Source: JBBQKF01 sp038326615
GTDB taxonomy: Bacteria > Bacillota > Clostridia > Saccharofermentanales > UBA5734
Assembly: GCA_038326615.1 (NCBI GenBank)
Contig: JBBQKF010000076.1
Span: 1-14,627, forward strand
Direction of reading: 5' to 3'
Length of the DNA stretch: 14,627 bases
The translations under genes were made by a program, and so were the position numbers. This document shows, one piece after another, positions 1-7,141 of this stretch (positions are counted from its first letter, which is position 1; each line of letters opens with the position of its first letter). Under the pieces are notes generated by a model. That model searched no databases, was not told where the DNA came from, and saw nothing but the letters and a program-made list of their open reading frames with translations.

Positions 1-91
1 GATTTTCAATCTCTGGTGTCATCATACAATCCCCGAGAACATTTTTGGCAAATATTGTGCTGCCTGCTCCCATAAAAGTCATCTTCGGCAT
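1..91 (-). CDS. Family 4 glycoside hydrolase (alpha-galactosidase/alpha-galacturonidase type), N-terminal fragment
   Basis: Only the first 30 codons are present; the gene runs off the left edge. The peptide starts MPKMTFMGAGSTIFAKNVLG. The beta strand followed by GAGS is the N-terminus of the Rossmann fold that binds NAD in GH4 enzymes, and the string through FAKNVLGDC is very like the MelA alpha-galactosidase branch. GH4 enzymes cleave intracellular alpha- or beta-glycosides by an NAD- and Mn-dependent oxidation-elimination route. The start at 91 is the only ATG upstream of the Rossmann strand in this frame, but it has almost no Shine-Dalgarno. The good AAAGGAG upstream instead serves a six-codon ORF overlapping the rhaA stop, so coupling to rhaA translation is likely. 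Substrate (galactoside, galacturonide or glucoside) cannot be told from this fragment. Confidence 0.85.
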   Translation of the reverse strand, partial: MPKMTFMGAGSTIFAKNVLGDCMMTPEIEN

Positions 92-107
92 TTTAGTTTT
101 TGTAAGA

Positions 108-128
108 TTAGACTCTCTTTCTAATCAT
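108..128 (-). other. Six-codon ORF overlapping the rhaA stop, possible coupling leader
   Basis: An ATGA overlap with the rhaA stop opens a short frame encoding MIRKRV, then TAA. It is preceded at good spacing by AAAGGAG, which lies within the last rhaA codons. It ends 16 bases before the GH4 start, which has no ribosome site of its own. It may deliver ribosomes to the GH4 start, or it may be incidental. Confidence 0.3.
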
Positions 129-1396
129 ACTCTCCTTTCAAATTGATAACTTTCCTCATATCGCTTTAGTTCGTTAATCCACAAAGTACCGACTGGGATA
201 TTCCTATTTACACAAAGCATGTCCCAAACTGCAGTGTATGGCAGATTTTTAAATTCATCCATAAGTGCAAGGCGTGTCGTGTAATCTTCATTTTTTTCTG
301 CATCAAACAACATTTGACTTGGTTCCAACAAAGCACTTAATAAAGCTTTTCCAGCAGCCCGAAGTCCTATTACCCATGCGGCAACTCTGTTTATACTTGC
401 ATCAAAATAATCAAGACCCATACTAACTTTCCCAAGATAATTACCTCTTTTTAGCTCAAGCATTAAATTTGATAAATCATCACCTTGAATTAGCACATGA
501 TCACTATCCCAGCGTATTCCACGACTTATATGTATAAGAATATTGTCTACAAACATTGAGACAGAAGATATTTTATCAATAACACTTTCTGTTGGATGAT
601 AATGACCGGTATCCATACAAATCCCAACATTTTTTTTGGTAGCATATGCCAGATAAAATTCGTGTGACCCAACAACAAAGCTTTCGGTTCCTATTCCAAA
701 AAGTTTTCCTTCTAACACATCAATCATATTGTCTGGTGAATAAGTTTTTTCCAATATCTGATCGAGGCTGTCTTTTAGATATTTTCTGAAAATAGTTCTG
801 TTTGCTGGAATATCCTTCATGCCATCTGGTATCCAAATATTGTTTATACATCTTTTATTTAATTCAATGCCGATTCTATTCGATATTTCTCGTGCACCAA
901 TCCCTGCTTTTACCCAGTAATCTCTTATTTCCTTATCTGGAGATGCAAGTGAAAACCCGTTTTTCATCATAGGATGAGTAAAAAACGAGGCGTTGAAATC
1001 AAGTCCACAATCTCCGCTTTTTGCCCATAATATCCACTTTTCAAAGTCTTCAAACGTTAGTTCGTTTCTTTGTTTCTTTATTTTTGGTTCTGCATATATG
1101 CTATGTAAATTAACCCTGTGTGCGCATGGAGACAATTCAAATGCCTTATCAATATCCGCTCGTAATTCTGTACCATTTCTTGCTCTTCCTTTATAATTAC
1201 CTGTAACAAGATTTTGACTAAAAACATTGTCCTGCTCTTCGAAACCTCTAACATCGTCACCTTGCCAACAGTGCAATGAAATTGGGTACAACAAGAATTC
1301 ATTCATAATTTCCTCGGTATTAACGCCAAAAGAGGAGAAGATATCCTTGGCACGGTCATAAGATTTTTTAATCTCATTTCTATCCTCTACAAACAT
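125..1396 (-). CDS. rhaA: L-rhamnose isomerase
   Basis: This 423-residue protein is close to the usual 419 residues of RhaA, a cytoplasmic enzyme that converts L-rhamnose to L-rhamnulose in the first step of rhamnose breakdown. It matches the family throughout: LHCWQGDD at 41-48, NIWIPDGMKDI near 186-196, FGIGTESF near 233-240, DTGHYHPTE at 262-270, RWDSDH at 295-300 and GLDYFDASINR from 327. Known metal ligands of the E. coli enzyme map with a constant offset of five: E229, D262, H289 and D329 for the structural site; H265, D297 and D299 for the catalytic site. All are present, so it should be active. The start at 1396 is chosen for its GGGAGG ribosome site; the frame stays open upstream but that part does not belong to RhaA. 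No rhamnulokinase or aldolase gene lies in the window. Confidence 0.97.
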   Translation of the reverse strand: MFVEDRNEIKKSYDRAKDIFSSFGVNTEEIMNEFLLYPISLHCWQGDDVRGFEEQDNVFSQNLVTGNYKGRARNGTELRADIDKAFELSPCAHRVNLHSIYAEPKIKKQRNELTFEDFEKWILWAKSGDCGLDFNASFFTHPMMKNGFSLASPDKEIRDYWVKAGIGAREISNRIGIELNKRCINNIWIPDGMKDIPANRTIFRKYLKDSLDQILEKTYSPDNMIDVLEGKLFGIGTESFVVGSHEFYLAYATKKNVGICMDTGHYHPTESVIDKISSVSMFVDNILIHISRGIRWDSDHVLIQGDDLSNLMLELKRGNYLGKVSMGLDYFDASINRVAAWVIGLRAAGKALLSALLEPSQMLFDAEKNEDYTTRLALMDEFKNLPYTAVWDMLCVNRNIPVGTLWINELKRYEESYQFERRV

Positions 1397-1516
1397 AGTT
1401 TTACCTCCCGAATTAAAATTTTCAACTATAATAACTTTCAAAATTGTCTGTGCGTACATTCTCGCCAAAAAATCATTTGGATGATTGACATTATAGGTTT
1501 CATTGTTCCTCCAATT
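1397..1516 (-). pseudogene. Probable C-terminal remnant of an SGNH/GDSL-type hydrolase between the esterase and rhaA
   Basis: All 40 codons between the esterase stop and the rhaA start are open, in frame with both genes. The hypothetical peptide contains NHPNDFLARMYAQTIL (about 1439-1486). A His-Pro followed by a hydrophobic helix ending in Ala-Gln/Glu is the typical last catalytic block of SGNH esterases. Nothing resembling the rest of such an enzyme precedes it. A strong GGAGG and an ATG at 1503 sit at its head but read another frame. The simplest reading, an inference, is an esterase gene that lost its middle, leaving its ribosome site and its tail. Alternatively the motif match is chance in a short spacer. 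Confidence 0.45.
1438..1503 (-). CDS. Small ORF of 21 codons with a strong ribosome site, function unknown
   Basis: An ATG at 1503 follows TTGGAGGAACA, the best-placed Shine-Dalgarno in this spacer, 13 bases after the esterase stop. It encodes MKPIMSIIQMIFWRECTHRQ plus F and stops 41 bases before the rhaA start. I recognise no family. It runs in a different frame from the SGNH-like remnant over the same bases, so it is more likely the leftover start of a deleted gene than a selected peptide. It would still be translated if the operon is transcribed, and could couple expression towards rhaA. Confidence 0.3.
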   Translation of the reverse strand: MKPIMSIIQMIFWRECTHRQF

Positions 1517-3616
1517 TTACCGGCCAAAAACAATATTGTCAATAAAAAGTGTTCCTTGTTGATTTTCTTCTGAGCAGAATTCTTGTTTATTTTCATCACG
1601 GAAAGTAAATTGCATTTCGCAAACATCACGCATATCTGGAGGTGTTTTGTTTTCTTTTATCAGATAACATGCAAAAAATTCCTTTAATGAAATTTTATAT
1701 CGAACAAATCCACTATGAGAGGGAATTATTAAGTTGACTTTATGCTGTTCACTTTCGATAATTGGAAGCATATATATGCTGGCACTGGCTGTCTTTATAA
1801 GAACCCCTGCGAATGTCTTAGTTCTGTTATCCGGATTATTTATATCAACCGACATGAAATTTAAATTGGCAAGGCAATGTTCATATCCTGTAAGATTGAT
1901 TTCGGGTGAAATCCCAACAAAATATCCATCACTAAATGATGTCGAATAATCTAATCTGATTGATGAGTCCCCTTGAGATTTTATTTCGCTATCGTATGAA
2001 ATTTTCATTTTCTTTATACCAGAAATTTTGCCTATGGACCACAATGGCTCGAATTTTGCTCCACCCAATGTCCATTCAAACGAATTTACCCAGGCTTTTT
2101 GCAAATCGCAGTCGGCCCATAATCTTGGGATTGCGTAAATTTGATTTTTGCGCCTCGACCTAAATGGCACAGCAGGTATTCCATCCCCACTCAAAAGATT
2201 GGCGTGGAGGTTCATATCATAAAATGCATATGTTACTTCAGTAGGATTAGATATATTTTCATGAGAAAGTTCAACAACGTTTTCGTCAACAATTTTAGCA
2301 TTTGCCTCTAAATGAAATCCATCAACCCCTGCAATTGTGAAACCTTTAACTGTAAGACTATTTCTCGTTTTCAGCCCTGTTCCGGTATTATTAAAAAATA
2401 CTTTAATCGTACATCCATTCTTTTCGATTCGATCTAAAACAGGAAGGTTGTATACTTCATTGTTCACGCTTGTGTAACATTTACATATCACGGCTTTAGC
2501 AAATCTCTCGCCAGCAAACACTTTTATCCCTGGATGAATCGGATGGCTGTCAATTTGACCTGGGATTATCCAGTCAAGTGAGAAATCATTTGTTGGAATA
2601 ATTGTAACGCATTTAGTCAATGCATTAGCGACATCACTAATTGCTTCATTTAAATAACAAACGCCAAACCTTGACATCTGATAATTCTGTGACGCGATAT
2701 GTGCTACAAAAAAAGGTTGTAATGGATTTCTAAATTTTTTGTTCCAGTCTTTAATCATTCCGGTTAAGGCCATTCTGTAAAAAGCAGCTTCAGCCTCATC
2801 ATTGGCACTGCTTTCACCTTGAAGCCATAAAACACCTCTTATATTTATCGAGGTAAGCGGCGCTATTTTTTCGTTGAAAAGTCCTGTCATTTGTGCATAA
2901 TTGACAAGCCCCCTGTTATTAAAAGATAACTCGTCAACGAACCGGCCTGTTTTCTTCAAATGACTAACAATCGATTTCTTGCTATAAATCTGCTCGTTAC
3001 TCATCCATGCTTCAATTGGGGTTCCGCCTACAGCAACTCCAAGAATTCCTATTGGAATATTAAGAGTTTCATAAAGTTTCAGGGCAAATGATATGCATAA
3101 TGAAGAAAAAGAAAGAACGGCTTCTTCGTCCTGAATTGTTTTCCAGCCAGAGTATGAAATGTCACAAAGCGGCTTGTTGGAACGTTTAGTATTTCCTTCT
3201 TCGCCCACGGCAAATCCTGGGCTGCATATAAAACGAATCTTTTGAGTTCCTATGCGCTTTAATAATACTTCTCTATCAAGGCTACATCTCAATGCCAACT
3301 CCATGTTAGATTGTCCGCTTGTAAGGAAAACCTCTCCAACCAGAATGTCTTTAATAATATATATTTCTTCGTCACTTGATATTTTAAGTGTGTAGGTATT
3401 AAAAGAAGCCTTGATACCCGAAAACTCTATGAGAATTTTCCCATCACTTGCGCAATTTACATTTTTAGAACATACAATTAATTCATCTTCATCCCTAGTT
3501 AAAAATGCACATATTTTCGAGAAAGGAACTCCAGTTCCTGCAATGCGAATTTTCTTTCCTTGTTGAATTATAAACCCATCAGACCAGATGTTGTTGATCT
3601 TCATTTTTATATCCAT
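1517..3616 (-). CDS. Sialate O-acetylesterase (SASA) family carbohydrate esterase with C-terminal carbohydrate-binding-like region
   Basis: The 699-residue protein has the layout of SASA-domain (DUF303) esterases: an N-terminal beta region (about 8-95), the nucleophile block FLTSGQSNMEL with Ser103, the WLQGESSAND block at 264-273, and the last block DSHPIHPGIKVFAGERFA around 356-373 supplying the catalytic His (H361 most likely). Despite the name, bacterial members remove O-acetyl groups from many glycans, which suits an acetylated plant polysaccharide here. Residues from about 490 to 699 form an extra beta-rich module ending FIDNIVFGR, like carbohydrate-binding domains. There is no signal peptide, so the enzyme is probably cytoplasmic and acts on imported oligosaccharides. 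The ATG at 3616 lacks a Shine-Dalgarno; a small upstream frame stops four bases before it, which suggests coupled translation. An internal Met at codon 5 is an alternative start. A promoter lies at 3760-3788. Confidence 0.88.
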   Translation of the reverse strand: MDIKMKINNIWSDGFIIQQGKKIRIAGTGVPFSKICAFLTRDEDELIVCSKNVNCASDGKILIEFSGIKASFNTYTLKISSDEEIYIIKDILVGEVFLTSGQSNMELALRCSLDREVLLKRIGTQKIRFICSPGFAVGEEGNTKRSNKPLCDISYSGWKTIQDEEAVLSFSSLCISFALKLYETLNIPIGILGVAVGGTPIEAWMSNEQIYSKKSIVSHLKKTGRFVDELSFNNRGLVNYAQMTGLFNEKIAPLTSINIRGVLWLQGESSANDEAEAAFYRMALTGMIKDWNKKFRNPLQPFFVAHIASQNYQMSRFGVCYLNEAISDVANALTKCVTIIPTNDFSLDWIIPGQIDSHPIHPGIKVFAGERFAKAVICKCYTSVNNEVYNLPVLDRIEKNGCTIKVFFNNTGTGLKTRNSLTVKGFTIAGVDGFHLEANAKIVDENVVELSHENISNPTEVTYAFYDMNLHANLLSGDGIPAVPFRSRRKNQIYAIPRLWADCDLQKAWVNSFEWTLGGAKFEPLWSIGKISGIKKMKISYDSEIKSQGDSSIRLDYSTSFSDGYFVGISPEINLTGYEHCLANLNFMSVDINNPDNRTKTFAGVLIKTASASIYMLPIIESEQHKVNLIIPSHSGFVRYKISLKEFFACYLIKENKTPPDMRDVCEMQFTFRDENKQEFCSEENQQGTLFIDNIVFGR

Positions 3617-3619
3617 GAT

Positions 3620-3712
3620 TTATTCATCACAAAATGCAATGGATAAATCATCCTCCTTGTATAAAAATTTTGTTACCTTCACAGCGAGTAATTTTGCAGA
3701 ATCTGAATTTAT
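3620..3712 (-). pseudogene. Short open frame upstream of the esterase; possible gene-tail remnant or leader
   Basis: Thirty sense codons end in TAA at 3620, three bases before the esterase ATG. A consensus GGAGGTAA (3718-3725) stands eight bases before the first codon, which is ATA rather than ATG; an in-frame GTG is codon 11 but lacks a ribosome site. The peptide includes NSDSAKLLAVKVTKFLYKED, an amphipathic stretch like the helix after the His-Pro block in SGNH hydrolases. The ribosome site joined to a decapitated frame fits an internally deleted gene. Use of ATA as a start, or chance, are the alternatives. It could feed ribosomes to the esterase gene. Confidence 0.3.
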
Positions 3713-3759
3713 TTAGATTACCTCCGATGAATAATTTCGCTAATCATTATTTTATAAAT

Positions 3760-3788
3760 ATTATACTCTTCAATCTATCCTATCTCAA
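3760..3788 (-). promoter_or_regulatory. Sigma-A type promoter upstream of the esterase-rhaA-GH4 segment
   Basis: On the minus strand TTGAGA (3783-3788) and a perfect TATAAT (3760-3765) are separated by exactly 17 bases. It lies in the 256-bp spacer between the DUF4838 gene and the esterase, about 145 bases before the esterase ATG, and would start a transcript carrying the esterase, rhaA and GH4 genes. A direct-repeat array ends 10 bases upstream of the -35 box, so it is probably regulated. Confidence 0.7.
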
Positions 3789-3797
3789 GTATGGCGT

Positions 3798-3850
3798 ATT
3801 AAAACGTTCAAAGAGGATTAAAACGTTCAAAGCGTTAAAAACGATTACAC
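3798..3850 (-). promoter_or_regulatory. Tandem operator-like repeats upstream of the esterase promoter
   Basis: Two perfect 16-base copies, CTTTGAACGTTTTAAT on the minus strand, lie at 3798-3813 and 3817-3832 (period 19). A third, degenerate copy at 3835-3850 matches at about 10 of 16 positions with its central CG in register (18 bases on). The array ends 10 bases upstream of the -35 box. Head-to-tail repeats at this place suit an AraC-family activator, as in rhamnose and arabinose regulons; the semi-palindrome around CG also resembles LacI-family operators. No regulator gene is in the window. Confidence 0.6.
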
Positions 3851-3872
3851 AATATATTCAAATTCGCAATAT

Positions 3873-5753
3873 TCACCAAATATTTTCAATAATCCTTTTT
3901 GTAGTCATGTTAAAAAAGAATGTGTCAAGAACTGGCGCTAGAAATTCTTCGAGCTTGCAGGATTTTTGACTAAATAATTCATACTTTTCTTTCAGTACTT
4001 CAATGTTTTCCCCCGAGGCTTTAAGGTGAAATATATTAAATAAATCATAAAATAAATCCGTAGATAGAACGAGAATTTTCATCATCGACTTCTGCGATCC
4101 TTCTAAATTGGCAAATGCATTTTCTAATTTTGGTATAAAATTTTTCACTAATTTAGTAGCATTTTCAAATTTTTCTGAGGATATTTTATCAATCATAGGA
4201 ATTTCATTTCGCATATATTCATGTGGCACTAGCTCAGAAATACTTACCAGATATTCTTTGGCTAAGTTTGAATAATCACCGTAAGCGTCCTCGAAATATT
4301 TGTTAAATAATGTTTCGTATTCAATTGATGAGTCAAAAAGTGCTTTCCCCATGACATACATACATAATCCATTTGGGAAAAATGCCCGTTGCACCTGACA
4401 ACTTATATTTCCATTTAGTTTCAAGCTTTTTAAACCAACGATATCATTGTAAATAATCTTTGATAGTTTGATATTAGAGTAATCACGGTAAACATCCCAC
4501 ATCATATGATAGTCAAAATCAAAACTATCTCCCGAAAATTCTTTTTGCCAGTCAAAAAGAAATTTCAAATTTGCAGGGATTTCGCTTGGATATTTTGTGT
4601 CGTTTAGAACAAACTCCATCCGCTTAATATTTTCTAAATCTGGAAGTAAGCCGTCTTCAAGATAGGTTTTTGTATACGTCCTTGTGATTGGAGCAAACAT
4701 CATTATAAAACGATCGGGGTTTTTAATATGCTCATTCTTAGGCGTCCATAGTAGCTCAAAATAAATTAAGAAAACGATTTTTGTCGTAATATTTGCTTTA
4801 GTCAGTTTGTCATCAAGTCTGTTTAAAAGGTTTATATAGTGATCGGTTGGTGTTATTTTTTTGCAATTATCACATTCGCAGAAATTATTAAAGTTATCAG
4901 CAAGCCAAAAATGCAAAACGTCAATCTCCTTATGAACTTTGACATAATCAACTATTTCTCTAATCATCTTATCTTTTACGATAGTATTAGAATAGCATAA
5001 ATGAGTATTCAAAGGCACACCTTCAAAAAATTCTCTTTTGCCATTTACCTGAGCAAGATATTGTCGGTTTTCGTCTGTTATTGTCGAATTATCTACAACA
5101 TCCCAGCCCACTGAAGGATATCCAATGCACTCACACGTCCACCCATGACCTACAGAATGGAAAATCATTCCTCTTTTCTTAATTTCATCAAGGATTATTG
5201 GAATGAAATTTGATGAGTCCTCTCTACTAAATTCTTGTTTAGGTAAAAACTCGTTTCCATCATGTTTATACCATCTTTCAAAAAAGGTATGTCCTTCTCT
5301 AAATTGAATGAAGTATGAGTTAAATCCCATTTTGGGCGCCCAGTCAATAATGTCAATGACATGCTGGAGACTTACTGCACCTTCAATGCATATTCCCCTG
5401 TGTCTATAGCTTGCAATCTTCCTGAGCTTACAATTCATATCCAATTTTGCTACTATTGGTATCAATTCTCCATCTTTTGAAGGTCTAAGAAATGAGCAGC
5501 CAAGAAATGATAGAAATTCATAAACTCCCAGTAAAACGCTTCTCGAATTTACTCCGGTAATTTTTCCAATACCGCCGCTTATTTCTATTTCATAAGCATC
5601 GTCCCAGAATGTATCGTATTTCCCTTCACTAAAATCAAATTCATTTAGAAAACTCTCGGCACAGGAAAGTTCGATTTCACAAGGCTCATTATGGTCCATT
5701 ATATTCAGATATTTTAATAATTCATTTTTAGCAAATTCAAGTCCTTTAAACAT
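3873..5753 (-). CDS. DUF4838 domain protein, putative glycoside hydrolase
   Basis: The 626-residue protein has an N-terminal alpha/beta domain with the string GVNSRSVLLGVYEFLSFLG at about 67-85, typical of the N-domain of GH67 alpha-glucuronidases and their relatives. A TIM-barrel-like region starts around 115 (SYRHRGICIEG) and carries HGW at 203-205. The cysteine cluster CECDNC at 292-297 is the hallmark of DUF4838 proteins. The family is found in polysaccharide-degradation loci and is presumed to be glycosidic; I know of no activity that can be assigned confidently. There is no signal peptide, so it probably acts in the cytoplasm on imported oligosaccharides. The start is supported by AGAAGG nine bases upstream. 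It follows a 258-bp spacer and precedes the spacer with the strong promoter, so it may end one transcription unit. Confidence 0.75.
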   Translation of the reverse strand: MFKGLEFAKNELLKYLNIMDHNEPCEIELSCAESFLNEFDFSEGKYDTFWDDAYEIEISGGIGKITGVNSRSVLLGVYEFLSFLGCSFLRPSKDGELIPIVAKLDMNCKLRKIASYRHRGICIEGAVSLQHVIDIIDWAPKMGFNSYFIQFREGHTFFERWYKHDGNEFLPKQEFSREDSSNFIPIILDEIKKRGMIFHSVGHGWTCECIGYPSVGWDVVDNSTITDENRQYLAQVNGKREFFEGVPLNTHLCYSNTIVKDKMIREIVDYVKVHKEIDVLHFWLADNFNNFCECDNCKKITPTDHYINLLNRLDDKLTKANITTKIVFLIYFELLWTPKNEHIKNPDRFIMMFAPITRTYTKTYLEDGLLPDLENIKRMEFVLNDTKYPSEIPANLKFLFDWQKEFSGDSFDFDYHMMWDVYRDYSNIKLSKIIYNDIVGLKSLKLNGNISCQVQRAFFPNGLCMYVMGKALFDSSIEYETLFNKYFEDAYGDYSNLAKEYLVSISELVPHEYMRNEIPMIDKISSEKFENATKLVKNFIPKLENAFANLEGSQKSMMKILVLSTDLFYDLFNIFHLKASGENIEVLKEKYELFSQKSCKLEEFLAPVLDTFFFNMTTKRIIENIW

Positions 5754-6011
5754 TACTCTACCTTCTTATTTTTAATATACTTTTTCTACGGATTATCTAA
5801 TTATTTGTAACTCCTTAAATCATTTAAAACTTTCAAATTACACAATCAATCAATCTGCAATATAATTTGCAAATTTATTTTGACTCATGTGACTTGTTCT
5901 ATTTTGTACAATACAAATCAACACGAGTCATTTTTAATTACATTATTAGTTATTCAATAGAAAGTTTTTTAAATGCATTGCCAGTTTTACTAATTTGCTT
6001 TATAAAATAAC
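5754..6011. other. Spacer between surface protein and DUF4838 gene
   Basis: This 258-bp AT-rich gap has no convincing gene in any frame. It holds a long imperfect hairpin (5881-5930). A ribosome-site-like AAGGAG near 5810 has no start codon at suitable distance. I see no -35/-10 pair with good spacing. Confidence 0.6.
5881..5930 (-). other. Long imperfect stem-loop downstream of the tail-anchored surface protein
   Basis: The arms TGACTCGTGTTGATTTGT and ACAAGTCACATGAGTCA pair over about 17 positions, with one bulged U and two positions that become G-U pairs in RNA. It lies about 80 bases after the stop of the gene at 6012-7085. On the transcribed minus strand it is followed by AAAATAAATTT, not a U tract, so it is not a classical terminator there. 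On the plus strand TTTTTAA follows it, but no plus-strand gene exists to terminate. A role in 3'-end processing, mRNA stability or differential expression is likelier. Confidence 0.6.
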
Positions 6012-7085
6012 TTATTTTTTAACAAACTTCAAGTAAGCAAATAATCCACCACCTATTAATAGAACAGCTGCAGCCGCAATAATAACTGGTATTGTTGGAA
6101 ATCCGCCAGTAGTTGTGCCATCACTATTTTGTGAATTTGATTCTGTGTTTGATGTTTCACTTGATTCAGAAACAACGGATTCAACATCACTAGAAACTTC
6201 TGTTGAGTCTGTTGACATTGAGGTATCAGTTGAATTTTGAACGTCGCTGTTGCCTGTAGAATTGGATGTTGCGATAGTGCTATTTGAAGAATTATTTACA
6301 TTTGATGTAGCTTTTGATGAATTGCCTGCTGTTGATGATGTTCCACCAACTGTCGATGATACAACTGAAGAAGATACAACGCTTGATGTTGGAGGTGTGA
6401 CAACCACACCATCTTCTGTTTGCAGACTAAAATCTTTAATTGCGATATCTGCAAGACATGCATTAATACTCATATATCCCGCAGTGTTAATCAACAATTT
6501 GTCATAGACGAGTGTGCCTAATTTCATATCATCAATATATGCAGTGTATGTTGTATCTTTTACAACAAGTTTGAATACATGGTATTGCGTTAAATCACCA
6601 GTAAATGTTGCCTTATCAGTTACTTTTGTATCAAGTGATGTAATACTTCCTGAATATCCTCTTAGAGCGCCTAACCATGATCCTTCAGAATTCAAACGAT
6701 AGGTAAATAAAACATTGTTTGATCCATTGTACCGGTCGTTTGTTTCTTTTCTAACAGAGAATCCAATCCATCCATCGTGTAAAGAGTTTGATTTAACTTT
6801 CATGGATACCGTGAAATTTTTAGTTTTGATGTTTTTAGGGGATAAATAGAAGAAACTTCCAACTGGATCGAAATTTTTAATTGTGAGTGTGCTATTTGCA
6901 ATAGTTGCCTTTCCTGCACACTCGGTGTCTGCTTTGTCGCCTTTTTCGATAGCCAGATTAGTCCATTTAGAGAAATTTCCAGAAGCAAAGTTGTCTGTAA
7001 AAACTAACCCGGCTGCATTAACAGTTACGCTTGAGATGCTTGCAATCATCATTGCAACTAATAATAGAATACTTGATTTTTTCAT
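6012..7085 (-). CDS. Secreted, C-terminally membrane-anchored protein with a lectin-like (LamG/DUF1080-like) domain
   Basis: The 357-residue protein has a Sec signal peptide (MKKSSILLLVAMM..., cleavage likely after VNA at 24). A jelly-roll-like domain at about 27-222 opens with FTDNFASGNFSKW and ends in an ADIAIKDF strand, the pattern of concanavalin A-like modules that bind glycans. A Ser/Thr/Asn-rich low-complexity linker spans about 225-325. A single hydrophobic helix (about 332-353) followed by KFVKK closes it. There is no LPXTG, so sortase anchoring is not indicated; it should span the membrane once with the lectin domain outside. The start at 7085 is chosen for AGAAGGAG and the clean signal peptide; the frame is open 20 codons further up. 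It likely captures polysaccharide at the surface for the neighbouring lipoproteins. Confidence 0.8.
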   Translation of the reverse strand: MKKSSILLLVAMMIASISSVTVNAAGLVFTDNFASGNFSKWTNLAIEKGDKADTECAGKATIANSTLTIKNFDPVGSFFYLSPKNIKTKNFTVSMKVKSNSLHDGWIGFSVRKETNDRYNGSNNVLFTYRLNSEGSWLGALRGYSGSITSLDTKVTDKATFTGDLTQYHVFKLVVKDTTYTAYIDDMKLGTLVYDKLLINTAGYMSINACLADIAIKDFSLQTEDGVVVTPPTSSVVSSSVVSSTVGGTSSTAGNSSKATSNVNNSSNSTIATSNSTGNSDVQNSTDTSMSTDSTEVSSDVESVVSESSETSNTESNSQNSDGTTTGGFPTIPVIIAAAAVLLIGGGLFAYLKFVKK

Positions 7086-7141
7086 TTTCTTTTCTCCTTC
7101 TCGATTTTGTTTTTTACTAGTATATATTAAATAAATTGGTA

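Noticed and set aside
993..1196. Plus-strand open frame opposite rhaA
   Set aside because: It lies wholly antisense to a well-conserved enzyme; no ribosome site and no recognisable motif. Other plus-strand frames in the window (for example 3634-3969, 9678-10115, 13651-14007) are rejected likewise as complements of coding sequence or spacer.
1078..1302. Minus-strand frame overlapping rhaA in another phase
   Set aside because: Out-of-frame shadow of the conserved rhaA reading frame.
3798..3832. CcpA cre site
   Set aside because: The repeats have a central CG but not the TG...CA ends and spacing of a cre consensus; a specific sugar regulator fits better.
6012..6100. LPXTG sortase signal in the surface protein (also examined in 11474-11600)
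   Set aside because: Both proteins end in a hydrophobic helix and a basic tail, but no LPXTG, NPXTN or similar motif precedes the helix.
7093..7133. Promoter before the single-lectin gene
   Set aside because: TTGATA at the previous stop and TATACT are only 15 bases apart, too short to claim a promoter.
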